Numbered from the stretch's first letter, positions 27,241-34,456 are shown. The stretch: DNA of 35,472 bases from Micromonospora solifontis (GCF_003725545.1 NZ_RJLN01000055.1:1-35472); one strand, 5' to 3'. Notes: generated from the sequence alone by a model not told the origin. Translations and numbers: made by a program.

Positions 27241-28135
27241 CGCTGCCCCAGAAGTCGGTGCCGTGGTAGAAGCCGGTGGTGAAGCCAATCTCCCGCCTGA
27301 GGTACTCGGCTTCCCGCGGGCAGGTTCCGGCCAGTGTGTCGAGCAGGGCGCGGCAGCCGGCCGTCCGCAGCTTGATCTGCCGCGTGACGTCATCCCGATC
27401 GACGCCGAGCAGGAGGGCGTTCAGATCGCCGGACTTCAGGTCACGCTCGTAGCTGGCGAGGTCGTTGACGAGTCGCAGGACCTGCTGCACCTCGCGGCTC
27501 GCGGCGATCAGTTCGGCGAGACGGTCGACGGTCCGCGCCTCCCCCGTGGCGATCCAGTGGGACACGTTGACCCAGGTCGCCCCGTAGTTGTCGGCGTTGC
27601 TCAGGTACTCCTCGAACGAGGGGAGGCAGGTCTCGTCGTGCTCCCTCGCCGCACGCCACCGCCATTCGCGGAGATCGGCTGTGAGCATCCGGCGGAGTTC
27701 CTCCCGCCACACCGGTCGGGCGCGCGGGAACGCCGCCACGGTGGACAACTCGTCGCGGATCTCGGCGAGGAAGCGGCCGAGTTCGTCGCCGTCGGCGGGT
27801 GCGGCGCCGTCGGCGATGTCCAGGCACGCGGCCACCAGCGCCGCGGCGGCGTCGGCGGAGGTCGCGACGGAGTCGACCTGCCAGTCCTCGGCGGTGACCC
27901 ACAGGGAGGTGAGATTGGCGATGCGGAGCTGCCCGGCGGTGCACCAGGGAGCGATGAACGCGGTCGACAGGGCCAGGGCGCTGAGCATCGCGCCGTCCAC
28001 CGGAAGGGCGGGGAACAGGCTGGGGTGGACCGCCACACGCTGCTGCAGGTCACGTTGCCCCCGGGCGGCGAGCGAGCAGATCCGGCCCTGCTCGGCGGCG
28101 GCGGCGAACCCGTCGCCGGGGTCATGGAGAGTCAT
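27230..28135 (-). CDS. Class I terpene synthase (diterpene synthase-like)
   Basis: A 301-aa alpha-helical class I terpene synthase, expected to ionise the diphosphate made by the class II cyclase next door. The Asp-rich metal motif region is LTSLWVTAEDWQVD (Asp84, Asp88). The second metal motif is N224-D-L-A-S228-Y-E-R-D232, where the usual last Glu is Asp. EEYLSNADNYGATWVNVSHW is typical of actinobacterial diterpene synthases paired with class II cyclases. ATG 28135 overlaps the P450 stop by 14 bases and has GGGAG seven bases upstream. The stop overlaps the cyclase start. No GGPP synthase gene is in the window, so the C20 precursor must come from elsewhere. Confidence 0.85.
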   Translation of the reverse strand: MTLHDPGDGFAAAAEQGRICSLAARGQRDLQQRVAVHPSLFPALPVDGAMLSALALSTAFIAPWCTAGQLRIANLTSLWVTAEDWQVDSVATSADAAAALVAACLDIADGAAPADGDELGRFLAEIRDELSTVAAFPRARPVWREELRRMLTADLREWRWRAAREHDETCLPSFEEYLSNADNYGATWVNVSHWIATGEARTVDRLAELIAASREVQQVLRLVNDLASYERDLKSGDLNALLLGVDRDDVTRQIKLRTAGCRALLDTLAGTCPREAEYLRREIGFTTGFYHGTDFWGSVEH

Positions 28136-29528
28136 GGGCGTGCTCCCGCGGGGCGACGGAGGGTTCGACGGGCTTCAGGGTCACCGTCACGGTACGCGCC
28201 GGCCGCAGTGACGCGGCCACCCTGGTGCCCGGGATGCGCGGATCGGTGACGGTGAGGCGGAACCGGCTCAGCAGGGTGGCCACGATCAGCACGGCCTCCA
28301 GGTTGAACAGGTGCTCGCCTAGGCAGCGGTGCATCCCGGCGCCGAACGGATAGTGGGCGTAGCGGTGCCGGTCGTCCCGGCCCGCCCGGCCCGGGGCGAA
28401 CCGCTCGGGATCGAACGTCTCCGCGGTGTCCCCCCACCACAGCGGCATCCGCTGCGTGGCGTACGGGGAGAGGATGACGGTGGCTCCCTTGTCGATCCGG
28501 ACGCCGCCGAGGACGTCCTCGGCGGCGGCGCGTCGGGGCAGGATCCAGCCCGCGGGGTACAGGCGCAGGAGTTCCTCGAGAACCATCCTGGTGTACGCGA
28601 GGTCGGGCAGGTGATCGGCGCGGACCGGTCCCCGGCCCACCACGCGGTCGACCTCGTCATACAGCTTGTCGGCGACGTCGGGGTGGTTGGCGAGCACCGG
28701 CCAGAGCCAGGTGAGCACGACGTGGCTGGTCTCGGTGGTCACCGCGACCATGGAGACCAGGTCGTCCCGCAGCTGCTTCTCGCTCAGCTCCCGGTCGCCC
28801 TGCCGCCGGGCACGCGCCAGGGTCGACAGCACGTCGTCGCCGTCGCCGGGGCTGCCCAACGCGGCCCGCAGCACCGGCAGCAGGATGTCGTCGATGGCCT
28901 GGACGGCAGCCCGGAAGCGGCGGTCCCCGGGCAGCGGAACCCACCACGGCAGGAACGGCGCCAGCAGCCGGGGAGCCATCGCGGTGACGATGGTCTCCTG
29001 GGCCGCCATGATCCGCAGCGCGTCGTCGACGGAGATGCGGTCGGCGAAGAACACCCGCATGATGGCGCTGCAGACGATCCTGGACAGTTCACGGCCGATG
29101 TCCAGCGTGGTGCCGGCGGCGGCCGCGGCGTCGAGTTCATCGGCCGCCGCGCTGATCGCCTCCGCCATGGTGTCCACCATGGCGTCGATGCGGGCGGGCC
29201 GGAACAGGGGCGCCAACGTGCGGCGGCTGGCGGCCCACGTCTCCCCTTCGGAGAGGATCCCGTCCCCGACCAGCTTGCGCACCGAGCGCCACAGAGCCGT
29301 GTCGTCACCCCGCGGGTAGCTGGCGGCCCGGTCGTGGAGAACCTCCTGCACGTGGGCCGGATTGGTGACCAGGTACGGGCGCGACACGCCCAGACCGACG
29401 CGCACGACGTCGCCCCCGGACCAGTTACCCAGGTCGATGAGCGCCCGGTGCGCGTCCCGCACGACCGCGGGTAGCGCGCGCCGGGCGGGCACCGCTCTGG
29501 CCCGTACGCCTGACCGCGCTCTAGCCAT
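28122..29528 (-). CDS. Cytochrome P450
   Basis: A soluble heme monooxygenase (468 aa), first gene of the terpene operon and probably the oxidase of the diterpene. The I-helix is MVAVTTETSHVVLTWLW, the ExxR is in VLEELLRLYPAGW, the PERF-like part is FDPERFAPGR, and the heme loop is FGAGMHRCLGEHL with Cys402 as thiolate ligand. The length and TYP/PERF style resemble CYP102/CYP4-like terpene oxidases more than short actinobacterial CYP105-type enzymes. ATG 29528 follows GGAGG by six bases; the in-frame extension upstream crosses the promoter region. Redox partner genes are absent. P450 genes also accompany conservons (CvnE), but here the P450 lies upstream and is coupled to terpene genes. Confidence 0.93.
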   Translation of the reverse strand: MARARSGVRARAVPARRALPAVVRDAHRALIDLGNWSGGDVVRVGLGVSRPYLVTNPAHVQEVLHDRAASYPRGDDTALWRSVRKLVGDGILSEGETWAASRRTLAPLFRPARIDAMVDTMAEAISAAADELDAAAAAGTTLDIGRELSRIVCSAIMRVFFADRISVDDALRIMAAQETIVTAMAPRLLAPFLPWWVPLPGDRRFRAAVQAIDDILLPVLRAALGSPGDGDDVLSTLARARRQGDRELSEKQLRDDLVSMVAVTTETSHVVLTWLWPVLANHPDVADKLYDEVDRVVGRGPVRADHLPDLAYTRMVLEELLRLYPAGWILPRRAAAEDVLGGVRIDKGATVILSPYATQRMPLWWGDTAETFDPERFAPGRAGRDDRHRYAHYPFGAGMHRCLGEHLFNLEAVLIVATLLSRFRLTVTDPRIPGTRVAASLRPARTVTVTLKPVEPSVAPREHAHDSP

Positions 29529-29574
29529 GGCGAACCTCCACAAGCCCTCCCCCACCTCAGCGTGCCCGCACTCC

Positions 29575-29615
29575 GTTGAGTCATCGCTCAACCTAGGCGC
29601 CGTTAAGTGTCCGTT
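29575..29615 (-). promoter_or_regulatory. Regulatory sites before the P450-terpene operon
   Basis: GTTGAG-N6-CTCAAC (29575-29592) is a perfect 6-bp inverted repeat about 50 bases before the P450 start. Next to it is a direct repeat CCGTT-N6-CCGTT (29600-29604, 29611-29615) with an 11-bp period, the spacing expected for AraC-family half-sites on one helix face. TAGGTT (29594-29589) could be a -10 box; no good -35 accompanies it, which fits an activator-dependent promoter. Confidence 0.4.
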
Positions 29616-29678
29616 CCGCAACCGGAAGGATGCAAGGTGTGATCGCGGCCGAGTCCCCGGAGGCACCCGTCCCGCTCG

Positions 29679-30659
29679 TCATGCCGAGGTGGCGCCGACC
29701 TGGTCCCGGTACGCCTGTGGCGAGTGACCGTAGGCGGCACGGAACGCCCGACTGAAGTGCGCCTTGCCGGTGAACCCCCAGCGCCCGGCGATCACCCGGA
29801 CGGCCTGGCCGGCCAGGAGCGGGTCAGCCAGGTCACGGCGGCATCGCTCCAGGCGGCGACGGCGGATCAGCCCCGCTACCGTGGCCTCCCCGCCCTCGAA
29901 GACCCGGTGCAGCGTCCGCAGCGAGATGTGGTGCGCGCCCGCGATGATCGACGGGGTCAGCTCGGGGTCGCCCAGGTGGCGGTCGATGAAGGACTCGATG
30001 CGCAGGCGGAGCGCGTGCTGTCGCACATCCTCCGGAAGGGTGTCCTCGGCATCGATCCGCTGGGCGAGCATCGCGGCGATGAGATCGATCGCGACGGCGC
30101 TCAACCGGCCGGCGTCCGCCGCGGTGAACTGCTCCGGATGCCGGGCGATGCGCCGGAGGAACTGCGCGAGCAGCCCTCCCATTCCGGTCGACCCGGAGAT
30201 GCTGCCCGCCAGCAGCTTCGTCACCCTGGCCGGCGACAGCGGCAGCGCCGCGTGGGGGATGTTGACCGTGATGGCGTTGAGCAGCTGACCGGGCGGGGCC
30301 TCGTGGCGCACCTCGAAGGGCCGCGAGTTGTCCAGCAACGTGAACTCGGCGGCGTGCACCAGCGACTCCCGCCGCTGCTGGCTGACCGCGCCGACGCCGA
30401 CCCGCGTCAGCGACAGCTGATACATCTCCGGATCGGCCCGGCGGATGAGCTTCGGAGTGCGCACCATCGTCAACGACGGGTACGTGAAGTCGGTCAGTCG
30501 AAGACCGCCGAGCCCGACGGCGCGGGCATGGGCGTCGAAGCGGTCGGCGTGGGCGCTCGAGATCAGCGCGGGCGCGCTGCTCTCGACCACGTCGAGCCAC
30601 AGGCCGAACCGGTCCGCCGGTGGCAGGAGCCGGGTGTCGAAGACGTGAACCGGAAGCAC
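29679..30659 (-). CDS. AraC-family transcriptional regulator
   Basis: A 326-aa regulator with an N-terminal AraC-binding-like domain and a C-terminal double helix-turn-helix. The N-terminal half has FGLWLDVVESSAPALISSAHADRFDAHARAVGLGGLRLTDF and YQLSLTRVGVGAVSQQRRE. The DNA-binding half starts near residue 225 (IESFIDRHLGDPELTPSIIAGAHHISLRTLHRVFEGGEATVAGLIRRRRLERC). It ends with IAGRWGFTGKAHFSRAFRAAYGHSPQAYR, the family signature. The start is GTG 30659 with GAGGG upstream. It is 150 bases upstream of the P450 in the same direction, so it is the natural candidate regulator of the terpene operon (inference). Confidence 0.92.
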   Translation of the reverse strand: MLPVHVFDTRLLPPADRFGLWLDVVESSAPALISSAHADRFDAHARAVGLGGLRLTDFTYPSLTMVRTPKLIRRADPEMYQLSLTRVGVGAVSQQRRESLVHAAEFTLLDNSRPFEVRHEAPPGQLLNAITVNIPHAALPLSPARVTKLLAGSISGSTGMGGLLAQFLRRIARHPEQFTAADAGRLSAVAIDLIAAMLAQRIDAEDTLPEDVRQHALRLRIESFIDRHLGDPELTPSIIAGAHHISLRTLHRVFEGGEATVAGLIRRRRLERCRRDLADPLLAGQAVRVIAGRWGFTGKAHFSRAFRAAYGHSPQAYRDQVGATSA

Positions 30660-30813
30660 CCGTCAACCCTCGCAGCCGCCGCCACCGGCAGAACCGACGG
30701 GGGTACGGGTCGACGGGCCGGAACCGGCGCGGCTGCACCCGCCGGCACCGGCGGGACGCCGGGGGCAACGAGAACTCGCGCGCCGCACCGCCCCCTGTGC
30801 CAAGCTTCGGGGC

Positions 30814-31062
30814 ATGGACGACAAGACCATCCTGAACCGGATCTCCGAGCTCGTCGACGAGGAGCACCGGCTGCGCTCGGCCGCCCAGGAGAACGAGGCC
30901 GGCACCGACGACGCGGCGCGGGAGCGGCTGCGGGCGCTGGAGGAGTCCCTCGACCAGTGCTGGGACCTGCTGCGCCGCCGGCGGGCGGCCCGCCAGGCGC
31001 ACGGCGACCCGGACGCCCAGGGCGAGCGCCCGCTGTCGGAGGTCGAGCGCTACCTCCAGTGA
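30814..31062 (+). CDS. DUF2630 family protein
   Basis: An 82-aa acidic, helical protein matching DUF2630, a short actinobacterial family of unknown function. DDKTILNRISELVDEEHRLRSA, then RLRALEESLDQCWDLLRRRRAARQAHGDPD and SEVERYLQ are the conserved parts (two helices of a likely coiled-coil hairpin). AAGCTT ends six bases before the ATG, so the mRNA may be leaderless; no ribosome site is seen. Two strong hairpins follow. Confidence 0.9.
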   Translation: MDDKTILNRISELVDEEHRLRSAAQENEAGTDDAARERLRALEESLDQCWDLLRRRRAARQAHGDPDAQGERPLSEVERYLQ

Positions 31063-31065
31063 CCC

Positions 31066-31131
31066 GTGGTCCCCGGCACCGGCCGGGGATCACGCGCCGG
31101 CGTCCCGGGCGGGTGTTCCCCGCCCGGGACG
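31066..31131. terminator. Two tandem hairpins between convergent genes
   Basis: A first hairpin (31066-31093) is followed by a 13-bp perfect stem CGTCCCGGGCGGG with loop TGTTC (31101-31131). They separate the converging DUF2630 and RIO kinase genes. Confidence 0.8.
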
Positions 31132-31139
31132 CGGCGCGC

Positions 31140-32069
31140 TCAGCGGATCCCGGCCTCCCGCAGCAGCACGCCGGTCAGCTCGGCCGGGTCGGCGGCCGCC
31201 GCGGGCAGGCCCCGGGCGGCGAACCAGCTGCCGACGACCCGGACGTCCCGGGCGAGGAAGTCCGGCCCCTGCGGGTTGGCCACCACGTCGACCACCTGCG
31301 GCAGGTCGATCATGACCAGTCGCCCCCGGTGCACCAGCAGGTTGTACGGCGACAGGTCGCCGTGCGCGTACCCGGCCCGGGCCAGCACGGCCAGGGCGTC
31401 GACCAGTTGCTCCCACAGGTCACGCAGCTCGGCGCCGTCGGGACGGAGCTGAGCCAACCGGGGTGCGGCCTGCCCCTGTTCGGCGTCGCCGATGAACTCC
31501 AGCATCACCTCGGTGCCGAGCAGCTGGACCGGATAGGGCACGGCGATCCGCCCGGAGGCGGCGCCGATCTCCCAGAGCCGGGCCAGGGCGGCGAACTCGG
31601 CCGCCGCCCACTGGCCGGCGATCATCTGCCGACCGAAGGCGGTCCGCCCGGCCATCGCCCGCATCTCGCGGGACCGGCGGACCCGCCGTCCCTCCAGATA
31701 GCCGGCGTCCCGGTGGAAGAGCCGGTGCTGGGGGTCCCGGTAGCGCTTGGCCGCCAGCAGGCAGGAGCGGTCGGTGTCCGGCACGGCCCGGCGGACCAGG
31801 TGGACGTCCGCCTCCTTGCCGGTCTTGAGCACGCCGAGCTCGGTGTCCCGGGCGGCCAGCTCGGTGACCAGCCAGTCGGGATGGGGTTCGGGCCCGTGCA
31901 CGGCCTCGTCCCAGGAGGACCAGGCGTCCTCGGGGGCGGGCTCGTCGTCGGGTTCGCTCAGGACCGGCTCGGCGTGCCGGCCCCGCTTCAGAAAGTACGG
32001 TTCGTCGTCGTCGAAGCGGCTCTTGCCGCGGCCACGGCGCTGCGGCGCCGGGAGGTCGTGTTCGCGCAC
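31140..32069 (-). CDS. RIO-type serine/threonine protein kinase
   Basis: A 309-aa atypical kinase of the RIO1 type. An acidic N-terminus (DDDEPYFLKRG) precedes the kinase. The ATP-binding part is LGVLKTGKEADVHLVRR, with a flexible-loop Lys in LLAAKRYR. The catalytic loop is YAHGDLSPYNLLVHRG and the metal-binding loop MIDLPQVVDVVANPQG. These are the STGKEA-like, HGDxSxxN and IDxPQ signatures of RIO kinases. Eukaryotic RIO kinases act in ribosome maturation; the bacterial role is unclear. The GTG at 32069 has only a distant AAGGA. A short overlapping ORF with a much better ribosome site begins 65 bases upstream in another frame. Confidence 0.88.
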   Translation of the reverse strand: MREHDLPAPQRRGRGKSRFDDDEPYFLKRGRHAEPVLSEPDDEPAPEDAWSSWDEAVHGPEPHPDWLVTELAARDTELGVLKTGKEADVHLVRRAVPDTDRSCLLAAKRYRDPQHRLFHRDAGYLEGRRVRRSREMRAMAGRTAFGRQMIAGQWAAAEFAALARLWEIGAASGRIAVPYPVQLLGTEVMLEFIGDAEQGQAAPRLAQLRPDGAELRDLWEQLVDALAVLARAGYAHGDLSPYNLLVHRGRLVMIDLPQVVDVVANPQGPDFLARDVRVVGSWFAARGLPAAAADPAELTGVLLREAGIR

Positions 32070-32134
32070 GGGTGGGTTGATCCTTCGATCGAGGCGGGTG
32101 GAGGCAGGTGGAACGACCCTGCAAAGACGGCCAT
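31988..32134 (-). CDS. Possible short upstream ORF overlapping the RIO kinase start
   Basis: A 48-codon frame starting MAVFAGSFHLPPPASIEGST, preceded by GAGGAGGTCGGTC, the best ribosome site in this neighbourhood. It runs through the RIO kinase start in a different frame and ends 80 bases inside it. The second half is low-complexity Ala/Arg/Thr, the shadow of the kinase frame, so the product itself may not matter. It could couple or limit kinase translation. Not recognised as a known protein. Confidence 0.35.
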   Translation of the reverse strand: MAVFAGSFHLPPPASIEGSTHPCANTTSRRRSAVAAARAASTTTNRTF

Positions 32135-32189
32135 GACCGACCTCCTCTCCTCGACCGGGCCCCGCCCGGCTGCGCCCTCGCGCGGCCCC

Positions 32190-32218
32190 ATGGTCACCGG
32201 GCCGACCGGGTGGGTCAA
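32190..32218 (-). promoter_or_regulatory. Possible promoter of the RIO kinase gene
   Basis: On the minus strand TTGACC (32218-32213), a 17-bp spacer and GACCAT (32195-32190) predict a leader of about 110 bases that includes the short upstream ORF. Confidence 0.4.
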
Positions 32219-32223
32219 GCGAA

Positions 32224-32868
32224 TTACCCCGCCAGCACCGCGGCCACCGCCGCGATCAGGCCGTCGACCGTGCGGGTGGGCGCGAACCGGGTGTCCGACC
32301 AGCGGCGCCCCCGGTGCAGCCAGACGCTGGGCAGGCCGACGGCGGTCGCCCCGCCGATGTCGGCCTCCGGGCTGTCCCCCACCACCCAGGCGCCGCGCAG
32401 CGGCATCCGCACCCGCTGGGCGGCGAGCGCGAAGATCCGCGGGTTGGGCTTGCTGACCCCGGCCTCCTCGGAGATCACCCAGTCGGCGACGTACCGGTCC
32501 AGGCCGGTGCCGCGGATCTTCGCCTCCTGCTGGCGTACCACGCCGTTGGTGACCACCACCGGAACCCAGCCGGCGTCGTCGGCGATCCGCAGCGCGCAGG
32601 CGACCAGCGGGTCCAGCCGGGTGTTCGCCACCACCCCGTCGTGCAGCTCCTCCACCAGGTCGATGGAGGGGATGCGCAGCGCGTACCGGTCCCGGATCGC
32701 GTCCGCCACGTCCCACCGGTCGGTGAGCCCGTCCGCGTCGACGGAGAGCAACCACTCGATGTCGGCGGGTGGCGCGCCGATGCCCGCCAGGAACCGCTCA
32801 CCCCAGGCGCGGAACGGCTTCTCGCGGTCGAGCAGGGTGTTGTCCAGGTCGAGCAGGAGCAGCGGCAC
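32224..32868 (-). CDS. HAD-superfamily hydrolase
   Basis: A 214-aa haloacid-dehalogenase-type phosphatase with a C1 cap. Motif I LLLLDLDNTLLDRE has the nucleophile Asp7 and acid Asp9. Motif II is VPVVVTNGVV, motif III Lys is in EEAGVSKPNPRIF, and motif IV is WVVGDSPEADIGGATAVGLPSVWLHRG. This pattern is that of small-molecule phosphatases (YjjG/phosphoglycolate-phosphatase-like); the substrate is unknown. The GTG start follows a TAAGGT box by exactly six bases, so the mRNA is probably leaderless. Confidence 0.9.
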   Translation of the reverse strand: MPLLLLDLDNTLLDREKPFRAWGERFLAGIGAPPADIEWLLSVDADGLTDRWDVADAIRDRYALRIPSIDLVEELHDGVVANTRLDPLVACALRIADDAGWVPVVVTNGVVRQQEAKIRGTGLDRYVADWVISEEAGVSKPNPRIFALAAQRVRMPLRGAWVVGDSPEADIGGATAVGLPSVWLHRGRRWSDTRFAPTRTVDGLIAAVAAVLAG

Positions 32869-32874
32869 TCGGGC

Positions 32875-32880
32875 ACCTTA
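32875..32880 (-). promoter_or_regulatory. Leaderless -10 box of the HAD gene
   Basis: TAAGGT (minus strand) ends six bases before the GTG at 32868, placing the predicted first transcribed base on the start codon. Confidence 0.5.
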
Positions 32881-32922
32881 CGGGACCGGGACACCCGACC
32901 GACAGGGCTGAGGGAGCGTCGG

Positions 32923-33777
32923 TCAGGCCAGCAGGGTCGTCCGCGGCAGCCCCTGGTCGGGCAGCCGGTCGGCGAGCATGGTGTGCGCGGCCCGGGTGGC
33001 CGCCAGGGCGGCCGGGTCGAGCGTGGCCGCCAGCACGTCCTCCCCGGTGTCCGCGCCCCGGGCCAGCGGCCGCCCCTCCGGGTCGTACACGGCGGCGCCG
33101 CCGTTGAAGCGCCACGGGTCGGCGCCGTCGACGGCGTTGGCGAAGACCACGTACATGGTGTTGTCCAGGGCGCGAGCGGCGTAGTAGAGGTCGCGCCGGT
33201 GCGCCGAGCCGGCCAGGTAGCCGCTCGGGCAGAGATAGCCGTGCGCCTGGTCGTCGGCGGCGGCGCGGCCGTGCTCCGGAAAGCAGCCGTCGTAGCAGAT
33301 GCCGAGGCCGAGCCGCCAGCCGTCGACCACCACGGTGGCGCCCCGCCGCCCGGCGTCGAACAGCTCGCGCTCGCCGCTCCAGAGCTGCTGCTTGTCGTAC
33401 GCGGCGCGCACCGCGCCGGTCGGGTCGACCACCAGGGCGGAGATGGTCCGCCGCCCGTCCGGGTGCCGGACCGCCGCGCCCACCACCACCGTCGTCCCGC
33501 CGTCCCGGGCGGCCGTGCGCAGCGGGTCCAACCGCGGGTCCTCGACCCGGCCGTCCCCGTCGGCGGCCAGGTCGGTGCCGGCCGGGTCGGCGGCCAGGGT
33601 CGGCGGGTGGTACGCCGGCAGGTACAGCTCGGGCAGCACCACCACCCGGGCGCCGCCGGCCCGGCCGACCAGCCGGGCGGCGGAGGCGGCGTTCCCGGCG
33701 AGGTCGCCGGGGACCGGGGTGGCCTGCACGGCGGCCACGGTCAACGGGTGGGCGGGAAGCGGCGCGGCCTGGGTCAC
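32923..33777 (-). CDS. Carbon-nitrogen hydrolase (nitrilase superfamily)
   Basis: A 284-aa nitrilase-superfamily amidase. The Glu-Lys-Cys triad is visible: Glu in VVVLPELYLPAYHPP, Lys in RAAYDKQQLWSGERELF, and Cys in RLGLGICYDGCFPEHGRAAA. The order and spacing match N-carbamoyl/omega-amidase-type branches; the true substrate cannot be told. The GTG start has TAGGAT six bases upstream, leaderless geometry. It is divergent from the AcnR-like regulator; the palindromic operator lies about 55 bases upstream of this start, so the regulator might also affect it. Confidence 0.88.
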   Translation of the reverse strand: MTQAAPLPAHPLTVAAVQATPVPGDLAGNAASAARLVGRAGGARVVVLPELYLPAYHPPTLAADPAGTDLAADGDGRVEDPRLDPLRTAARDGGTTVVVGAAVRHPDGRRTISALVVDPTGAVRAAYDKQQLWSGERELFDAGRRGATVVVDGWRLGLGICYDGCFPEHGRAAADDQAHGYLCPSGYLAGSAHRRDLYYAARALDNTMYVVFANAVDGADPWRFNGGAAVYDPEGRPLARGADTGEDVLAATLDPAALAATRAAHTMLADRLPDQGLPRTTLLA

Positions 33778-33783
33778 CGGCCG

Positions 33784-33789
33784 ATCCTA
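33784..33789 (-). promoter_or_regulatory. Leaderless -10 box of the carbon-nitrogen hydrolase gene
   Basis: TAGGAT (minus strand, 33789-33784) ends six bases before GTG 33777. Confidence 0.5.
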
Positions 33790-33831
33790 ACCGGATCCCC
33801 CGGGCGGGTGATCATGTTGACGACCGCATCT

Positions 33832-33851
33832 CAAGCCGTACGTACGGTTTG
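33832..33851. promoter_or_regulatory. Palindromic operator at the AcnR-like gene
   Basis: CAAGCCGTACGTACGGTTTG contains a perfect 12-bp palindrome CCGTACGTACGG, extended to 18 bp with one mismatch. It touches the predicted -35 of the repressor gene, a typical autoregulatory TetR site. A 17/20 match lies over the acnA promoter (16286-16305). Confidence 0.7.
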
Positions 33852-33877
33852 CATTCAACGGGGTGGCCTGCGACGAT
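33849..33877 (+). promoter_or_regulatory. Promoter of the AcnR-like gene
   Basis: TTGCAT (33849-33854), a 17-bp spacer and GACGAT (33872-33877) end six bases before the GTG at 33884, predicting a leaderless mRNA. The operator overlaps the -35. Confidence 0.45.
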
Positions 33878-33883
33878 CGGTCC

Positions 33884-34456
33884 GTGCCCAGAGTAAGCCA
33901 GGACCAGCTCGACGCGCGCCGCCAGGAGATCCTGGCCGCCGCCCGGGCGTGTTTCGCCCGCCACGGCTACGAGGGCGCCACGGTCCGCCGCCTGGAGGAG
34001 GCCACCGGCCTCTCCCGCGGAGCGATCTTCCACCACTTCCGGGACAAGGACTCGCTCTTCCTCGCCGTCGCCGAGGACGACGCGGCGGTCATGGTGGAGA
34101 CCGTCGCCCGCAACGGCCTGGTCCAGGTGATGCGGGACCTGCTCGCCCGGGCGGTCTCCCCGGACACCACCGGCTGGCTCGGCAGCCAGCTGGAGGTCTC
34201 CCGGCGGCTGCGCACCGACCCGGCCTTCGCCAAGCGCTGGGCGGAACGCTCGGCGGCCATCGCTGAGGCGACCCGGGAACGCCTGCTGCGCCAGCGGGAG
34301 GCCGGCGTGCTCCGCGACGACGTGCCGATCGACGTGCTGGCCCAGTTCCTGGAGCTGGCGTACGACGGGTTGGTGCTGCACCTGGCGATGGGCCGGCCCG
34401 CCGGTGACCTGGGCCGGGTGCTCGACCTGGTCGAGGAGGCCGTGCGCCGGCACTGA
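33884..34456 (+). CDS. acnR: TetR-family repressor, AcnR-like
   Basis: A 190-aa TetR-family repressor closely resembling AcnR, the aconitase repressor of Corynebacterium and mycobacteria. The N-terminal VSQDQLDARRQEILAAARACF, CFARHGYEGATVRRLEEATG and LSRGAIFHHFRDKDSLFLAVA form the helix-turn-helix domain. ATVRRLEEATGxSRGAIFHHF is, from memory, shared almost word for word with AcnR. C-terminal features NGLVQVMRDLL, RRLRTDPAFAKRW and DVPIDVLAQFLELAYDGL also fit. The GTG at 33884 gives the usual MPRVS start; GTG 33863 is less likely. In relatives acnR lies next to acn, but here it is 17.5 kb away. Its own promoter has a palindromic operator with a match in the acnA promoter. Confidence in TetR is very high, in AcnR good. 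Confidence 0.85.
   Translation: MPRVSQDQLDARRQEILAAARACFARHGYEGATVRRLEEATGLSRGAIFHHFRDKDSLFLAVAEDDAAVMVETVARNGLVQVMRDLLARAVSPDTTGWLGSQLEVSRRLRTDPAFAKRWAERSAAIAEATRERLLRQREAGVLRDDVPIDVLAQFLELAYDGLVLHLAMGRPAGDLGRVLDLVEEAVRRH

Noticed and set aside
28122..29528. P450 as a standard conservon CvnE
   Set aside because: CvnE genes normally follow cvnD. This one precedes and overlaps terpene synthase genes, so a terpene oxidase role is preferred.
32134..32134. ATG with strong ribosome site as the true RIO kinase start
   Set aside because: It is 65 bases upstream of the kinase start and not in the kinase frame, so it cannot simply extend the protein.
29724..32456. 910-codon plus-strand frame across AraC, DUF2630 and RIO kinase genes
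   Set aside because: It spans several real genes on both strands and has only low-complexity Arg/Gly/Pro composition.
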